Below, piece by piece: positions 8,276 through 17,159 of a DNA stretch of 64,000 nt. Below the pieces are notes generated by a model, which saw only the letters and a program-made list of their open reading frames with translations, ran no database searches and was not told the origin of the DNA. The number at the start of each line of letters is the position of its first letter. The stretch's first letter is position 1. Location of the stretch: contig JARHXX010000014.1 in NCBI GenBank assembly GCA_029269125.1, positions 16,269 through 80,268 of the forward strand. The letters are read 5' to 3'. Source of the stretch: Kiritimatiellaeota bacterium B1221. Lineage in GTDB: Bacteria > Verrucomicrobiota > Kiritimatiellia > SS1-B-03-39 > UBA6053. The position numbers and the translations under genes were made by a program.

Positions 8276-11200
8276 ATGTCGAAGATCCCTGTCCAACCCC
8301 TGTTTCACCTGGCGATGATTTGCCTTCTCGCCTTTGGGCTGAGGCATGCGGGCTGGAATTGGGATGAAGGACAACATCTGCATCCGGATGAACGTCATCT
8401 GTCGATGGTGACCCAGAAGCTGGACCATTCCGGAGAATGGTTCAACACCCAAAGCTCGGGATTCAACCCTTACAACCAGGGCGTTCACAGTTACGTCTAC
8501 GGCCTGCTCCCCCTCAAAGTGGTACATGCCTTCACCGTGGCAAGGGGCGAAAGCGATTTAAAAGAAATTGCCCGGACAGGTCGGCTTTGCTCCGCCTGGT
8601 GGAGCACCGCCACGGTGGCGCTGATTTTTCTGTTCGGCTGGCGGATTCGTTCCGCCCGCTTTGCGGCCATCGCCTCGCTGCTGATGTGTTTGACGGTATT
8701 CAGCATTCAACAGGCCCACTTTTTCACCGTGGACAGCGCAGGTGTTTTCTTTACCACCCTCTGTTGCGGATGGGGACTGCTGGCCCTCAAAGAATCCCGG
8801 GCGCTGCTTCTGCTTCCCGCCGGCGCGGCCGTCGGTCTGGCCATGGCCTGTCGTTTAAATCTGGGCCTGCTGGCTTTTTGGCTGGGGGCTCTTTCACTGG
8901 CACTCGCCTGGAAACAAAAAAGAATCACCCCGGTTCTGACCCTGATCGGTGGCGGGATTTTGGCCGCCCTGCTCTTCCGAATTTGCCAACCCAATGCCTT
9001 TCTCTCCACCGGATTTTTCCCTGCCGGAATGAATCCCCGCTGGCTTCAGGACCTTCAATCGGTCCGCGCCATCAGCGAAGGCACCCTGGAAGTTCCTTTC
9101 ACTTTGCAATGGGTGGGTCGCATTCCCTGGCTATACGCCCTCAGTCAAATCATTCTTTGGGGCATGGGACTTCCCCTTGGCATCATCACCATGGCCGGTG
9201 CCCTGTGGATTCTGTGGACCCACCGTCACCAACCCGCCCGCTGGCAGGTTTTTCTGGTGCTGTGGCCCCTGCTGTTGATCGCTTATCATGGCGGCGTTTT
9301 TCTTCATACCATGCGTTACTTTTTACCAGCCTACCCCGCGCTCATTTTGGGTGGAACCTGGCTTCTGTGTAAAATCAAACACCCGCAGTATCGCCGCAGC
9401 TTAACCGCAATCATCTTGGGGGCAACCACCATTTACGCCCTCGCATTTGTCGGAATGTACAAGCAACCGCATCCGCGTATTCAGGCCAGTGAGTGGTTGT
9501 TGACAGACTTGGCCGCCGGCGGATCTGTGGTTTCCGAACATTGGGACGATGCCCTGCCGCTCTATTTACCCGGAGGAGAACAGGCCCATGCCGGCATCCG
9601 TTTTGCCCAACTCGAAGTCTACCATCCGGAATCTCCCGAGAAACTGCACACCCTCCTCACCCAAATCGAGCAGGCCGACTACCTCATCCTCAGCAGCACC
9701 CGCGCCTCCTACACCCTTCCCCGCATGCCCCTGCGCTATCCGGTGATGACCCGCTTCTACCAACACCTCGGCGAAACAGAATTGGGGCTCAAAGAAGTGA
9801 AACGCTTTTACCGCAGCCCCCGCATTTTCAGTTGGCAGTTTAATACCCTCAATGCCGAAGAAGCCTTTCGGGTCTATGACCATCCTCTGGTGCGCATCTA
9901 CGAAAAAACAGAGGACTTTCACCTGGAAAAGGTCGAAAAGTTTCTCAGTGAAGGCATCAATTTCACAGACATTCCCCCCATCCCCTACTTAAAAGCCAAC
10001 CGGAGCAATCAGGGCTGGTTGAATCCGGATGAAATTCAAAAGCGCCAACAAAACGAATCCTGGAACCACCATTTTTCACCCCAGAGTTTCGGCAACCGCG
10101 CGCCCCTGTTGGTTTGGTTTTGGGTCTTATTTCTGCTGGGTCCCTTGAGTTTCCCCTTCACTTTTTTTCTCTTTCCCAGCTTACAAGACCGCGGGGCCTC
10201 GGTTTCGCGCCTGCTGGGACTCCTCGCAGTCAGTACCCTTGCCTGGTGGCCGGCCGCCATCGGATGGATCCCTTTCGGACGCGCTTTGCTGATTGTCAGT
10301 ATGCTCTTTGGCAGTGGCTCCGCACTGTTGGTGGCCACCTGTTACGAAACCTTCCGGGATTGGCTGAAACGCCATTGGAAAACCCTGCTGTGGGGTGAAG
10401 GACTGCAGTGGAGCTTCTTCGCGCTTTTTCTGATTTTGCGTATTCTGCAACCCGACCTCTGGCATCCCTGGGCGGGAGGGGAAAAGCCCATGGATTTTGC
10501 CTACCTGAATGCGACCGTGCAAACGCCCTACTTTCCGCCTCCGAATCCTTGGCTCTCCGGTGCCTTCCTGAATTATTATTACTATGGCTTTGTCCTGTTT
10601 GCGACCCTCATCCGCCTGACCGGCATCTCTCCCGATCTGGCTTACAATTTGGCCCTGCCCACCTGCGCCCTGTTCATTGCCGGAGGCGCAGTCGCCCTGA
10701 GCATGATTTTCTATCCTGCTTTCCGCACCCGTTCCGGATGGAAGGGCTGGCGAACCAGCAGCCTGCTCACCGCATCACTCATTTTATTGGCCGGTAATCT
10801 GGGTCAGCTCCGCGAATTTCTGAAACCCGGAAAACTTCCCTTTGTTCGGGATGTGTACTGGAACGCCAGCCGGGTGATTCAGGTCCCCCCCGGGGTGGCA
10901 CAACCGATCACCGAATTTCCGCTGTTCAGCCTGCTTTACGGAGATCTGCACGCCCACCTTATGGCCCTGCCCGTGTCGATGCTTTGCCTGCTCAGCAGCT
11001 GGCAACTGTTCCGGCGCTTCCATCCCGCACGTCTCATTGTGTGCGGGGGAATCCTGGGGGCGCTGCAAGTGATCAACGCCTGGGATCTCCCCATCCAGTT
11101 TGCCATCTTCCTGTATTGCCTCATGGCCGGCGCCTTCCCGCTTCAAAATCCCCGCTCCCAACTGTGGAGCCGTTTGGGATGGGCCTTTTGCGCATGGGTC

Positions 11201-12136
11201 ACTTTCAAACTCAGCTTTGCCCCTTTCCATTGGCACTACGCCGCCTATCCGGCAAAAATCAACCTCTGGGAGGGCCCCCGCTCCGGCTTTTTGGATTTGT
11301 TTCTGGCCCACGGTCTTTTTCTGCTGCCCCTCTTCGCCGGACTGGCTCTGCTCTTTCGACGCAAGGCCCTGCGTACAGCCCCGATCCGTTCACGGCTCCT
11401 TCCTCTTCTCCTCCTTGCAGGTTGCCTGACCACCATCACTCTGGTCGAGTTTTTCTGTCTGGACGGCGATGCCGGCCGCATGAACATGGTGTTTAAATTC
11501 TATTTTCAGGTGTGGTGGATCCTGGCCCTGCTCACGGCCCCGATCATTGTGGCCGCCTGGAAAATCCCGCATCCTCTCTATAAAGCGGCCTGCGGGGTTC
11601 TGCTCGCGCTCTCCCTGCTTTACACGCTGACCGCCATCCCCGCAAAACAGCAGGACCGCTACTGGCAAACGGCATACCACGGACTGGATGGGCTGGCCTA
11701 CATGCAGGATGCCCAATGGTTTGTGGACGGACAAGAAATTACCTTTGCCGATGACCGCCGGGCCATCGAATGGTTGCGCAGCCATGCGAAACCTTTTGAC
11801 GTTATCATGGAAGCCCACCGGCCCCTGTATCAATGGGGCGGACGCATCAGTTGGCATACCGGTCTTCCCGCCGTTCTCGGATGGGACTGGCACATGCAAC
11901 AACAACGATCATGGACAGGAGGCGAACAGGCCGTCTACCAACGCCGCACCGACATCGGAGACTTTTACCGCAGCGGAGACATTTCAATCCTCAAGAAATA
12001 CCACGTCAAATATCTCGTGGCCGGCCAATTGGAAAAAGTCACCTACGGCAGCCACAACCTCCAGAAACTGCATACCCTGCCCCAGCTCAAAGAAGTCTTC
12101 ACCGGCAAGCACACCTCCATTTTTGAAGTCAAATAA
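8276..12136 (+). CDS. Giant membrane protein: GT-C-like N-terminal half fused to DUF2298 'YYY' half
   Basis: 1286 residues with well over 20 hydrophobic segments. Residues 1 to about 620 look like a polyprenyl-phosphate-dependent (GT-C/GT39-like) glycosyltransferase: the first external loop has the acidic motif HPDERH at 37-41 and helices follow through 400, then a soluble extracytoplasmic domain. From about 640 the protein starts a second polytopic module containing NYYYYG at 766-771, the hallmark after which the DUF2298 'YYY' family of archaea and Chloroflexi was named, plus LYGDLHAHLMALP near 880, and a C-terminal soluble tail. The likely role is glycan transfer at the outer face of the inner membrane, but no substrate is evident. 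No glycan-biosynthesis genes adjoin it. The fusion is the notable feature. Confidence 0.8.
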   Translation: MSKIPVQPLFHLAMICLLAFGLRHAGWNWDEGQHLHPDERHLSMVTQKLDHSGEWFNTQSSGFNPYNQGVHSYVYGLLPLKVVHAFTVARGESDLKEIARTGRLCSAWWSTATVALIFLFGWRIRSARFAAIASLLMCLTVFSIQQAHFFTVDSAGVFFTTLCCGWGLLALKESRALLLLPAGAAVGLAMACRLNLGLLAFWLGALSLALAWKQKRITPVLTLIGGGILAALLFRICQPNAFLSTGFFPAGMNPRWLQDLQSVRAISEGTLEVPFTLQWVGRIPWLYALSQIILWGMGLPLGIITMAGALWILWTHRHQPARWQVFLVLWPLLLIAYHGGVFLHTMRYFLPAYPALILGGTWLLCKIKHPQYRRSLTAIILGATTIYALAFVGMYKQPHPRIQASEWLLTDLAAGGSVVSEHWDDALPLYLPGGEQAHAGIRFAQLEVYHPESPEKLHTLLTQIEQADYLILSSTRASYTLPRMPLRYPVMTRFYQHLGETELGLKEVKRFYRSPRIFSWQFNTLNAEEAFRVYDHPLVRIYEKTEDFHLEKVEKFLSEGINFTDIPPIPYLKANRSNQGWLNPDEIQKRQQNESWNHHFSPQSFGNRAPLLVWFWVLFLLGPLSFPFTFFLFPSLQDRGASVSRLLGLLAVSTLAWWPAAIGWIPFGRALLIVSMLFGSGSALLVATCYETFRDWLKRHWKTLLWGEGLQWSFFALFLILRILQPDLWHPWAGGEKPMDFAYLNATVQTPYFPPPNPWLSGAFLNYYYYGFVLFATLIRLTGISPDLAYNLALPTCALFIAGGAVALSMIFYPAFRTRSGWKGWRTSSLLTASLILLAGNLGQLREFLKPGKLPFVRDVYWNASRVIQVPPGVAQPITEFPLFSLLYGDLHAHLMALPVSMLCLLSSWQLFRRFHPARLIVCGGILGALQVINAWDLPIQFAIFLYCLMAGAFPLQNPRSQLWSRLGWAFCAWVTFKLSFAPFHWHYAAYPAKINLWEGPRSGFLDLFLAHGLFLLPLFAGLALLFRRKALRTAPIRSRLLPLLLLAGCLTTITLVEFFCLDGDAGRMNMVFKFYFQVWWILALLTAPIIVAAWKIPHPLYKAACGVLLALSLLYTLTAIPAKQQDRYWQTAYHGLDGLAYMQDAQWFVDGQEITFADDRRAIEWLRSHAKPFDVIMEAHRPLYQWGGRISWHTGLPAVLGWDWHMQQQRSWTGGEQAVYQRRTDIGDFYRSGDISILKKYHVKYLVAGQLEKVTYGSHNLQKLHTLPQLKEVFTGKHTSIFEVK

Positions 12137-12249
12137 TTCAGGAGAAAACACCCTGCGCGCACATCGAAAGGAGCGGGATCGCTGAAAAGTGCGGGGAGAA
12201 CAACATTTTTTGCTTTAAAGTCGCCAGTGAATTGTAAAAGATAAAATAT

Positions 12250-13215
12250 ATGAAAAGATCAATGGTTTTATTCTTCGTGCTTTGTTTACAATGTCTCCGG
12301 GCCCAATCGGTGCAGAACTGGAGCAGCCAAAATGGACACAGCTTCAAAGGGACCTTCATCCGCATGGATGTACAGTCGGTCACCCTTCGCGGGGAAGATG
12401 GAAATGAAATCACCGTGCCTCTGGCGGCCTTAGATGCCAAAAGTCAGGATCTGGCAAAAAAAGAGCAGCAACTCGCCATAAAAAATGCCCCCGCCTTTTC
12501 GCATAAAAACCGTTATCTGCGTTTTTCCATATATCCGAAAACCACCTGGCTCGAAGTGGAATTTTTGGAAGGACCCAAAGTGGTAAATAATGAAACGTAT
12601 AAGGTGAGCATGACCTTTGCGGAGATCCGCCCACCCAACAAATGGAAAAGCATCAAAATAAAAGAGATGATGGGGGTGCCCGAAAAAGGCCGGAATGACG
12701 TAACCATGAGACTGCTCATGGAGAATGGGGTCAAAGTGAAATTCACTGTGGATGTAAACGACAAAGCCGAAGTGAGTTATGAATTTGAAGCGGAGGAAAT
12801 CCCCGACGGTCTCCCCAAATTAGATCTCCGCACCGGGATCCGGTTTCCCAAGCTTCTGGCCTACGATATGGACACCCAGTCTTATAAAGGCACCCTCTCC
12901 AGCACCGGCGTGAAATTTGAAAACCTCCCCAATGTTTTGGCAGGATATGAGATCGTGGTGGACAACCGGGACAGCAAGAACAAGAAAGTGCCCTATTATG
13001 AAAAACAAACCAGGGGATATGGTGCCGGCGGATTCACGGTAAAAGCACCCGGAAAAAAAGATTTTATTTTTGAGGCCCCGAAAAACTCGGAAGATGGCTC
13101 CTTGTACATTTGGTTCTACAGCGGAAAAGAACCTTTTCAGGGATACAGCATTCGGGCGGGAGCCGCCAAAAAAGACAACTTGGCCGCCGGCCCCTTTACC
13201 ATCAGCGTGCGGTAA
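12250..13215 (+). CDS. Secreted SHD1-domain protein, paralogue A
   Basis: 321 residues with an N-terminal signal peptide (hydrophobic 5-18, cleavage near RAQ). Residues 24-70 match the SHD1 (SLA1 homology domain 1) pattern common in Planctomycetes and Verrucomicrobia: W..QNGHSFKGTFI, a VTLRGEDG turn and TVPLAALD. The remaining 250 residues are beta-rich and not recognised. It is the same length as the gene at 13322 and alignable throughout, so the two arose by tandem duplication. No catalytic motif is visible; a periplasmic or surface structural or binding role is an inference. Confidence 0.75.
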   Translation: MKRSMVLFFVLCLQCLRAQSVQNWSSQNGHSFKGTFIRMDVQSVTLRGEDGNEITVPLAALDAKSQDLAKKEQQLAIKNAPAFSHKNRYLRFSIYPKTTWLEVEFLEGPKVVNNETYKVSMTFAEIRPPNKWKSIKIKEMMGVPEKGRNDVTMRLLMENGVKVKFTVDVNDKAEVSYEFEAEEIPDGLPKLDLRTGIRFPKLLAYDMDTQSYKGTLSSTGVKFENLPNVLAGYEIVVDNRDSKNKKVPYYEKQTRGYGAGGFTVKAPGKKDFIFEAPKNSEDGSLYIWFYSGKEPFQGYSIRAGAAKKDNLAAGPFTISVR

Positions 13216-13321
13216 TTCCCCATCCCTGCACACATCCACAAATAAGTATGCCGGGCCAAATTCTGCAAACGAGCACAGCGTTTTTTCTTTAATCTGAATT
13301 TGATCATGTAAATGATCAGGT

Positions 13322-14287
13322 ATGAAAAGTTCAATCCTCCTGCTCTGCGTTCTCTTTTTACAGACGCTCTACGGACAAACCCCGCAAACGTGGCGCAGCA
13401 AAAATGGTCACAGTTTTCAGGGCACGTTCATTCAGCTGCAAAACCAACAGGTGACCCTGCACGGATCCGACGGCCGGGTGGTCACGGTCCCCATCGACGC
13501 TTTGGATACTGAATCACAGGTCCAGGCCCGGCGAACGCAATCCGCCCTCACAAAAGATGCGCCGGTTTTCACCCATCAAAACCGGCATTTACGTTTTTCA
13601 CTTTATCCCGACAGAACCTGGCTGACGCTGGAATTTCTCGCCGGTCCCCAGGTCGTGATTAACGAAAAATATAACCTCAATATTCGCTTTGCAGAAATCC
13701 GCGACGGCAATAACTGGCGCGACATGAAGGTTAAAGAAGTATACGGCAAAATTGAAAAAACCCGGAATGAGGTCATTTTCCGGCTGCTCATGGAAAATGA
13801 TGTGGTATTAAAATACACCGTCGATTTGGATGACAAAGACGAATTAACCTATGAATTTGAAGCCGAAATCATTCCCGACGGTCTTCCTAAACTTGATTTC
13901 AGAAGCGAACTCAGCTTCCCCAAACTCCTTAGTTACAACCCAGACTCTCAACTTTACCTGGGCGCCCTCTCCTCTGAAGGCGTGAAGTTTGATCATTTAA
14001 AATCCTTTCTGGATGGATACGAAATATGGGTCACCGACCCCGAAGGAAAAAGGAGCAAAATTCAGTATCATGAAAAGCAAACCCAGGAATATCGCGGAAA
14101 AGCCTTCACCATCAAAAATCCGCGGAAAAAGAGTTTAAAAATTGAAGCCCCGAAATCAGCGGCAGGGGGCAGCATGTATATTTGGTTTTACGATGGGAAA
14201 GCCCCATTTGAAGGTTTCAACATCCTGGCCCACTCCCCGGAGAGAAACAATTTGGGGGGCGGACCTTTCTCCATCGGCCTTAAATAA
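13322..14287 (+). CDS. Secreted SHD1-domain protein, paralogue B
   Basis: 321 residues, signal peptide at 1-19 (cleavage after LYG), then the same SHD1 pattern (W.SKNGHSFQGTFI, VTLHGSDG, TVPIDALD). Shared blocks with paralogue A run through the whole protein, for example HKNRYLRFS/HQNRHLRFS, YEFEAE..PDGLPKLD and SMYIWFYDGK/SLYIWFYSGK. The gene lies 106 bases after paralogue A; no terminator separates them, so co-transcription is possible. Function unknown. Confidence 0.75.
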   Translation: MKSSILLLCVLFLQTLYGQTPQTWRSKNGHSFQGTFIQLQNQQVTLHGSDGRVVTVPIDALDTESQVQARRTQSALTKDAPVFTHQNRHLRFSLYPDRTWLTLEFLAGPQVVINEKYNLNIRFAEIRDGNNWRDMKVKEVYGKIEKTRNEVIFRLLMENDVVLKYTVDLDDKDELTYEFEAEIIPDGLPKLDFRSELSFPKLLSYNPDSQLYLGALSSEGVKFDHLKSFLDGYEIWVTDPEGKRSKIQYHEKQTQEYRGKAFTIKNPRKKSLKIEAPKSAAGGSMYIWFYDGKAPFEGFNILAHSPERNNLGGGPFSIGLK

Positions 14288-14426
14288 TTTCCTCCTCCCA
14301 GCGGGGCGTTCCGCCGTCACGTCGGAAGACAGGCCCGATTGCTCCGCGTTCTCCGGTAAATCCAATAACGGATTGCCATGAGCCCCGGCCAGGCGGCCCT
14401 GTAAAGGTTCAGGGATTTTTTCTGGA

Positions 14427-14432
14427 TATAAT
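14427..14432 (+). promoter_or_regulatory. Candidate -10 box for the signalling genes
   Basis: A perfect TATAAT lies 23 bases before the ATG at 14456. No good -35 box is found at 16-18 bases; the nearest, TTCAGG at 14408, is only 13 bases away. It is therefore either an activator-dependent promoter or a chance match. Confidence 0.35.
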
Positions 14433-14455
14433 GAAAGAAAGGGGTATGCAAAGGC

Positions 14456-14818
14456 ATGCAGTCGAAAAACATTCTGGTGGTCGATGACGAGCCGTCGATC
14501 CGATCTCTTTACCACATCGCCTTTTCGCATAGCGGCTATGAGGTGCGGGTGGCGTCCAACGGGGAGGACGCCCTGGAAATGTTGACAGAACAATATGCGG
14601 AAATCATCTTCCTGGATTTAAACTTACCGGGAATCAAGGGCGACAAACTCTGCCGTATGATTCTGGAAAAATGGCCGGATACCCGCATGATCGCCATTAC
14701 CGGAGATTTAAAACCGTTCGGAGAACTGGAATGTCGCGAGGCAGGTTTTCATCATGTTCTCACCAAACCCATTCAATTAATCGACCTCCTCAATGCCGCC
14801 CAAGGGGAGCCTGAGTAA
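14456..14818 (+). CDS. Single-domain response regulator (CheY-like receiver)
   Basis: 120 residues, one receiver domain and no output domain. The acidic pocket is D10/D11, the phospho-acceptor is D54 in FLDLNLPG, the switch threonine is T82 and the conserved lysine is K104 in LTKP. It begins an apparent operon with the phosphatase fusion at 14821 (2 bases after its stop) and the STAS protein at 16815. The likely role is to relay phosphate, possibly from the hybrid kinase encoded convergently at 17149-19722, but that pairing is an inference. Confidence 0.9.
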   Translation: MQSKNILVVDDEPSIRSLYHIAFSHSGYEVRVASNGEDALEMLTEQYAEIIFLDLNLPGIKGDKLCRMILEKWPDTRMIAITGDLKPFGELECREAGFHHVLTKPIQLIDLLNAAQGEPE

Positions 14819-14820
14819 TC

Positions 14821-16791
14821 ATGCCCACACCACACATGCGTCTACTCTCCCGATTCATCACCGACCTGGAAACCCGGTCCAAGAATTATGAAACGGATGA
14901 GGATGTACTGGATGACGAACTCAGAGAGCTGTTTGATCAGGAACTCGACCGCACCCTAAAAAAGTTACTGCTGGCCGCCCCCAAAAAAGACGAGAGCGCC
15001 ATGCGGGATTGCGCCCACACCTTACTGGGAATCGGAGGCGTTGCCGGCGCGCCGGAAATTTCGGTGCTGGGAGAGGAACTGAGTGAGGCCGCCAAAACCC
15101 AACGCTGGGAACGCTGCGCTGAACTGGTCAACGCCTTGAGCGAATGGAAAAACGCCCGCACCTTTTCCCCCTCTGGAGAAATAATAATCCCCGTCCAGTC
15201 CCCCCAACTCAGCGGACGCATTCTGGTGGTCGATGACGAAGAACCCAACCGCGCCTATTTAAAGAAAATTCTGGAAGAGTGCGGCGCCGAAGTCTTCATC
15301 GCTGAAAACGGGGAACAGGCCCTGGAACTCGTCCCCGAACTCAGACCCGATCTCGCACTGGTGGATGTGGTGATGCCGGGCATCCAGGGCTACGAAGTCT
15401 GTGAGCAAATTATTCACAGCCCGGAAATGGGGCAGACTTCAGTCATCATGGTAACCGCCAAATCCACCCCCGCAGATGTGGAAACCGCCTTTCGAAAAGG
15501 GGCTTTTGATTATATCCGGAAACCCTTTAACAGCCGGGAACTGCTGGCCCGGGTACGAAACGCCCTCACCCTGAAGAATCAGACGGACGCGCTCACTCTG
15601 TGGAAGTCCAAAATGTCGCGGGAACTGGAAACTGCAGGCAAAGTACAGTCCAAACTTTTTGATTCCACCCCCGACTTCAGTGAGAATTTTGACTGCAAAA
15701 TCTGTTACCGTCCCAGTCAGCACATTGGGGGGGACATGTTCGATATGCTGCACCTTGCCGACGGCAGATGTCTGACTTACCTGGCTGATGTCGCAGGACA
15801 CGGTGTCGGCTCAGCCCTGATCTCCACCCTCATTAAAGGTCTGGCACAGGAAATCGTTTCCGGCACAGAAATTCCGGAACTGCATGAAATTGGAAACGAA
15901 CTCCACCACCGTTTCCGAAAGTGCGTGGAGGATCCCGAACTTTACGCCACCATGTTACTGATCCTCTGGAAACCCGGTGAGACCGCCATGTCCTGCCTCT
16001 CCTGCGGCCATCCCCCGCCTCTGGCCTTTTCTTCAGAGAACCAATATCTGCCCGGTCATATCCCGGCAACAGGTGGAATGCCGATTGGGTTAATGCCGCC
16101 GGAATTCGGCAAACCCTTCCTGGCAGAAGATGTTATCCATTTTGAAATGCCCGCTTCAGGCGCCCTCTATTTATATACCGACGGGATTAGCGAAGCCAAA
16201 AACCCCGCCGGGGAGGAATGCGGTGTCGAACACTTGCTGCGCGCCATTCACCTCAGCATGAACAGCTCTCCGGACATGACCCTCGACCTCTTGCAGGAAC
16301 AAGGCTTCCAATTGAATGCAGATGATTGCACCCTGATGCAGATTCACCTTATCTCGGAGCCGAAACGGCTCGCCTGCGGGGAAATAAATATGTGCAATGA
16401 AGAGGTCCAACGGCTCTCTTCAGAAGTATATGACCTTTTAACCTCCCATGGTTGGGAAGAGGAAGATGCGGGAATGGTTCAACTCCTGTTAATTGAACAT
16501 GGCGCCAATGTGGTGAACCACGGGAACCCTCCCCCCAACTCCACTCTCTTTTACCGTCTTCATCTGGAAGACCATCACTGTTATCTGGTACTGAAAGACC
16601 GCGGAATTTTCTGGGACCCCTCTCACTGGCAGCCTCAGGACCCTGACACCCGTGACCCTTTCGCAGAGCACGGCCGTGGATTGGACCTCATCGCGGAAAT
16701 TTCGGCCACCCGGGAATATTTCCGCAGGGAACACCAAAATTGTTTCCTTTATCGCATCGACAAAGATCTTCGGAGAAGACTTAATATCTAA
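14821..16791 (+). CDS. HPt-receiver-SpoIIE phosphatase-ATPase fusion (RsbU/RsbW-like)
   Basis: 656 residues with four domains. Residues 35-110 resemble an HPt domain with H66 in the AHTLLGIGG motif. A receiver follows at 133-250 (DDE at 138-140, phospho-acceptor D182, lysine in IRKPF). A PP2C/SpoIIE phosphatase occupies about 270-515, with metal-binding GGDMFD at 303-308, DVAGHG at 323-328 and YTDGISEAKN. The C-terminal 130 residues are a GHKL ATPase of the anti-sigma-kinase type (N-box around LLIEHGANVVNHG, G-box HGRGLDLI). In partner-switching systems the phosphatase dephosphorylates, and the kinase phosphorylates, a STAS protein; here both opposing activities are in one chain and the STAS gene lies 23 bases downstream. 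HPt at the N-terminus of such a protein is unusual. Confidence 0.88.
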   Translation: MPTPHMRLLSRFITDLETRSKNYETDEDVLDDELRELFDQELDRTLKKLLLAAPKKDESAMRDCAHTLLGIGGVAGAPEISVLGEELSEAAKTQRWERCAELVNALSEWKNARTFSPSGEIIIPVQSPQLSGRILVVDDEEPNRAYLKKILEECGAEVFIAENGEQALELVPELRPDLALVDVVMPGIQGYEVCEQIIHSPEMGQTSVIMVTAKSTPADVETAFRKGAFDYIRKPFNSRELLARVRNALTLKNQTDALTLWKSKMSRELETAGKVQSKLFDSTPDFSENFDCKICYRPSQHIGGDMFDMLHLADGRCLTYLADVAGHGVGSALISTLIKGLAQEIVSGTEIPELHEIGNELHHRFRKCVEDPELYATMLLILWKPGETAMSCLSCGHPPPLAFSSENQYLPGHIPATGGMPIGLMPPEFGKPFLAEDVIHFEMPASGALYLYTDGISEAKNPAGEECGVEHLLRAIHLSMNSSPDMTLDLLQEQGFQLNADDCTLMQIHLISEPKRLACGEINMCNEEVQRLSSEVYDLLTSHGWEEEDAGMVQLLLIEHGANVVNHGNPPPNSTLFYRLHLEDHHCYLVLKDRGIFWDPSHWQPQDPDTRDPFAEHGRGLDLIAEISATREYFRREHQNCFLYRIDKDLRRRLNI

Positions 16792-16814
16792 AAATCCCTA
16801 CAGGAATTCACCAT

Positions 16815-17159
16815 ATGCAAATTTCATTTAAACAGATCAAAGATACGGGTATTATCATCCTCGATGGAGACCTGAATGTCGTCAAAGTGGATGCCTTCCG
16901 CCAGGAGTTCAATGAATGGTTCTCCCCCAACACAGACTTAAAAGACGTGGTGGTCGACCTCAGTGATGTCCCCATGATTGACAGCGCCGGCTTAGGGCTT
17001 CTCATCGCTTTTCTGAAACAAGTCCGCGAACGTGGCGGCGACCTTGCACTCTGCGGAATTCAAAAACGGGTGAGTCTGGTTTTTGATATCACCCGGACCA
17101 AACGCATCTTCGATATTTTCGAAACCCGTGAACTCGCCATCGCATCGTTTAGCGAATAG
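16815..17159 (+). CDS. STAS-domain anti-sigma-factor antagonist
   Basis: 114 residues, a single STAS domain with the diagnostic VDLSDVPMIDSAGLGLL sequence; S57 in DSAG is the expected phosphorylation site. It is the natural substrate of the phosphatase/kinase fusion immediately upstream and would be the output switch of this module, binding an anti-sigma factor or another partner when unphosphorylated. No sigma factor gene is present in the window, so the final target is unknown. Its 3' end overlaps the convergent hybrid-kinase gene by 11 bases. Confidence 0.9.
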   Translation: MQISFKQIKDTGIIILDGDLNVVKVDAFRQEFNEWFSPNTDLKDVVVDLSDVPMIDSAGLGLLIAFLKQVRERGGDLALCGIQKRVSLVFDITRTKRIFDIFETRELAIASFSE

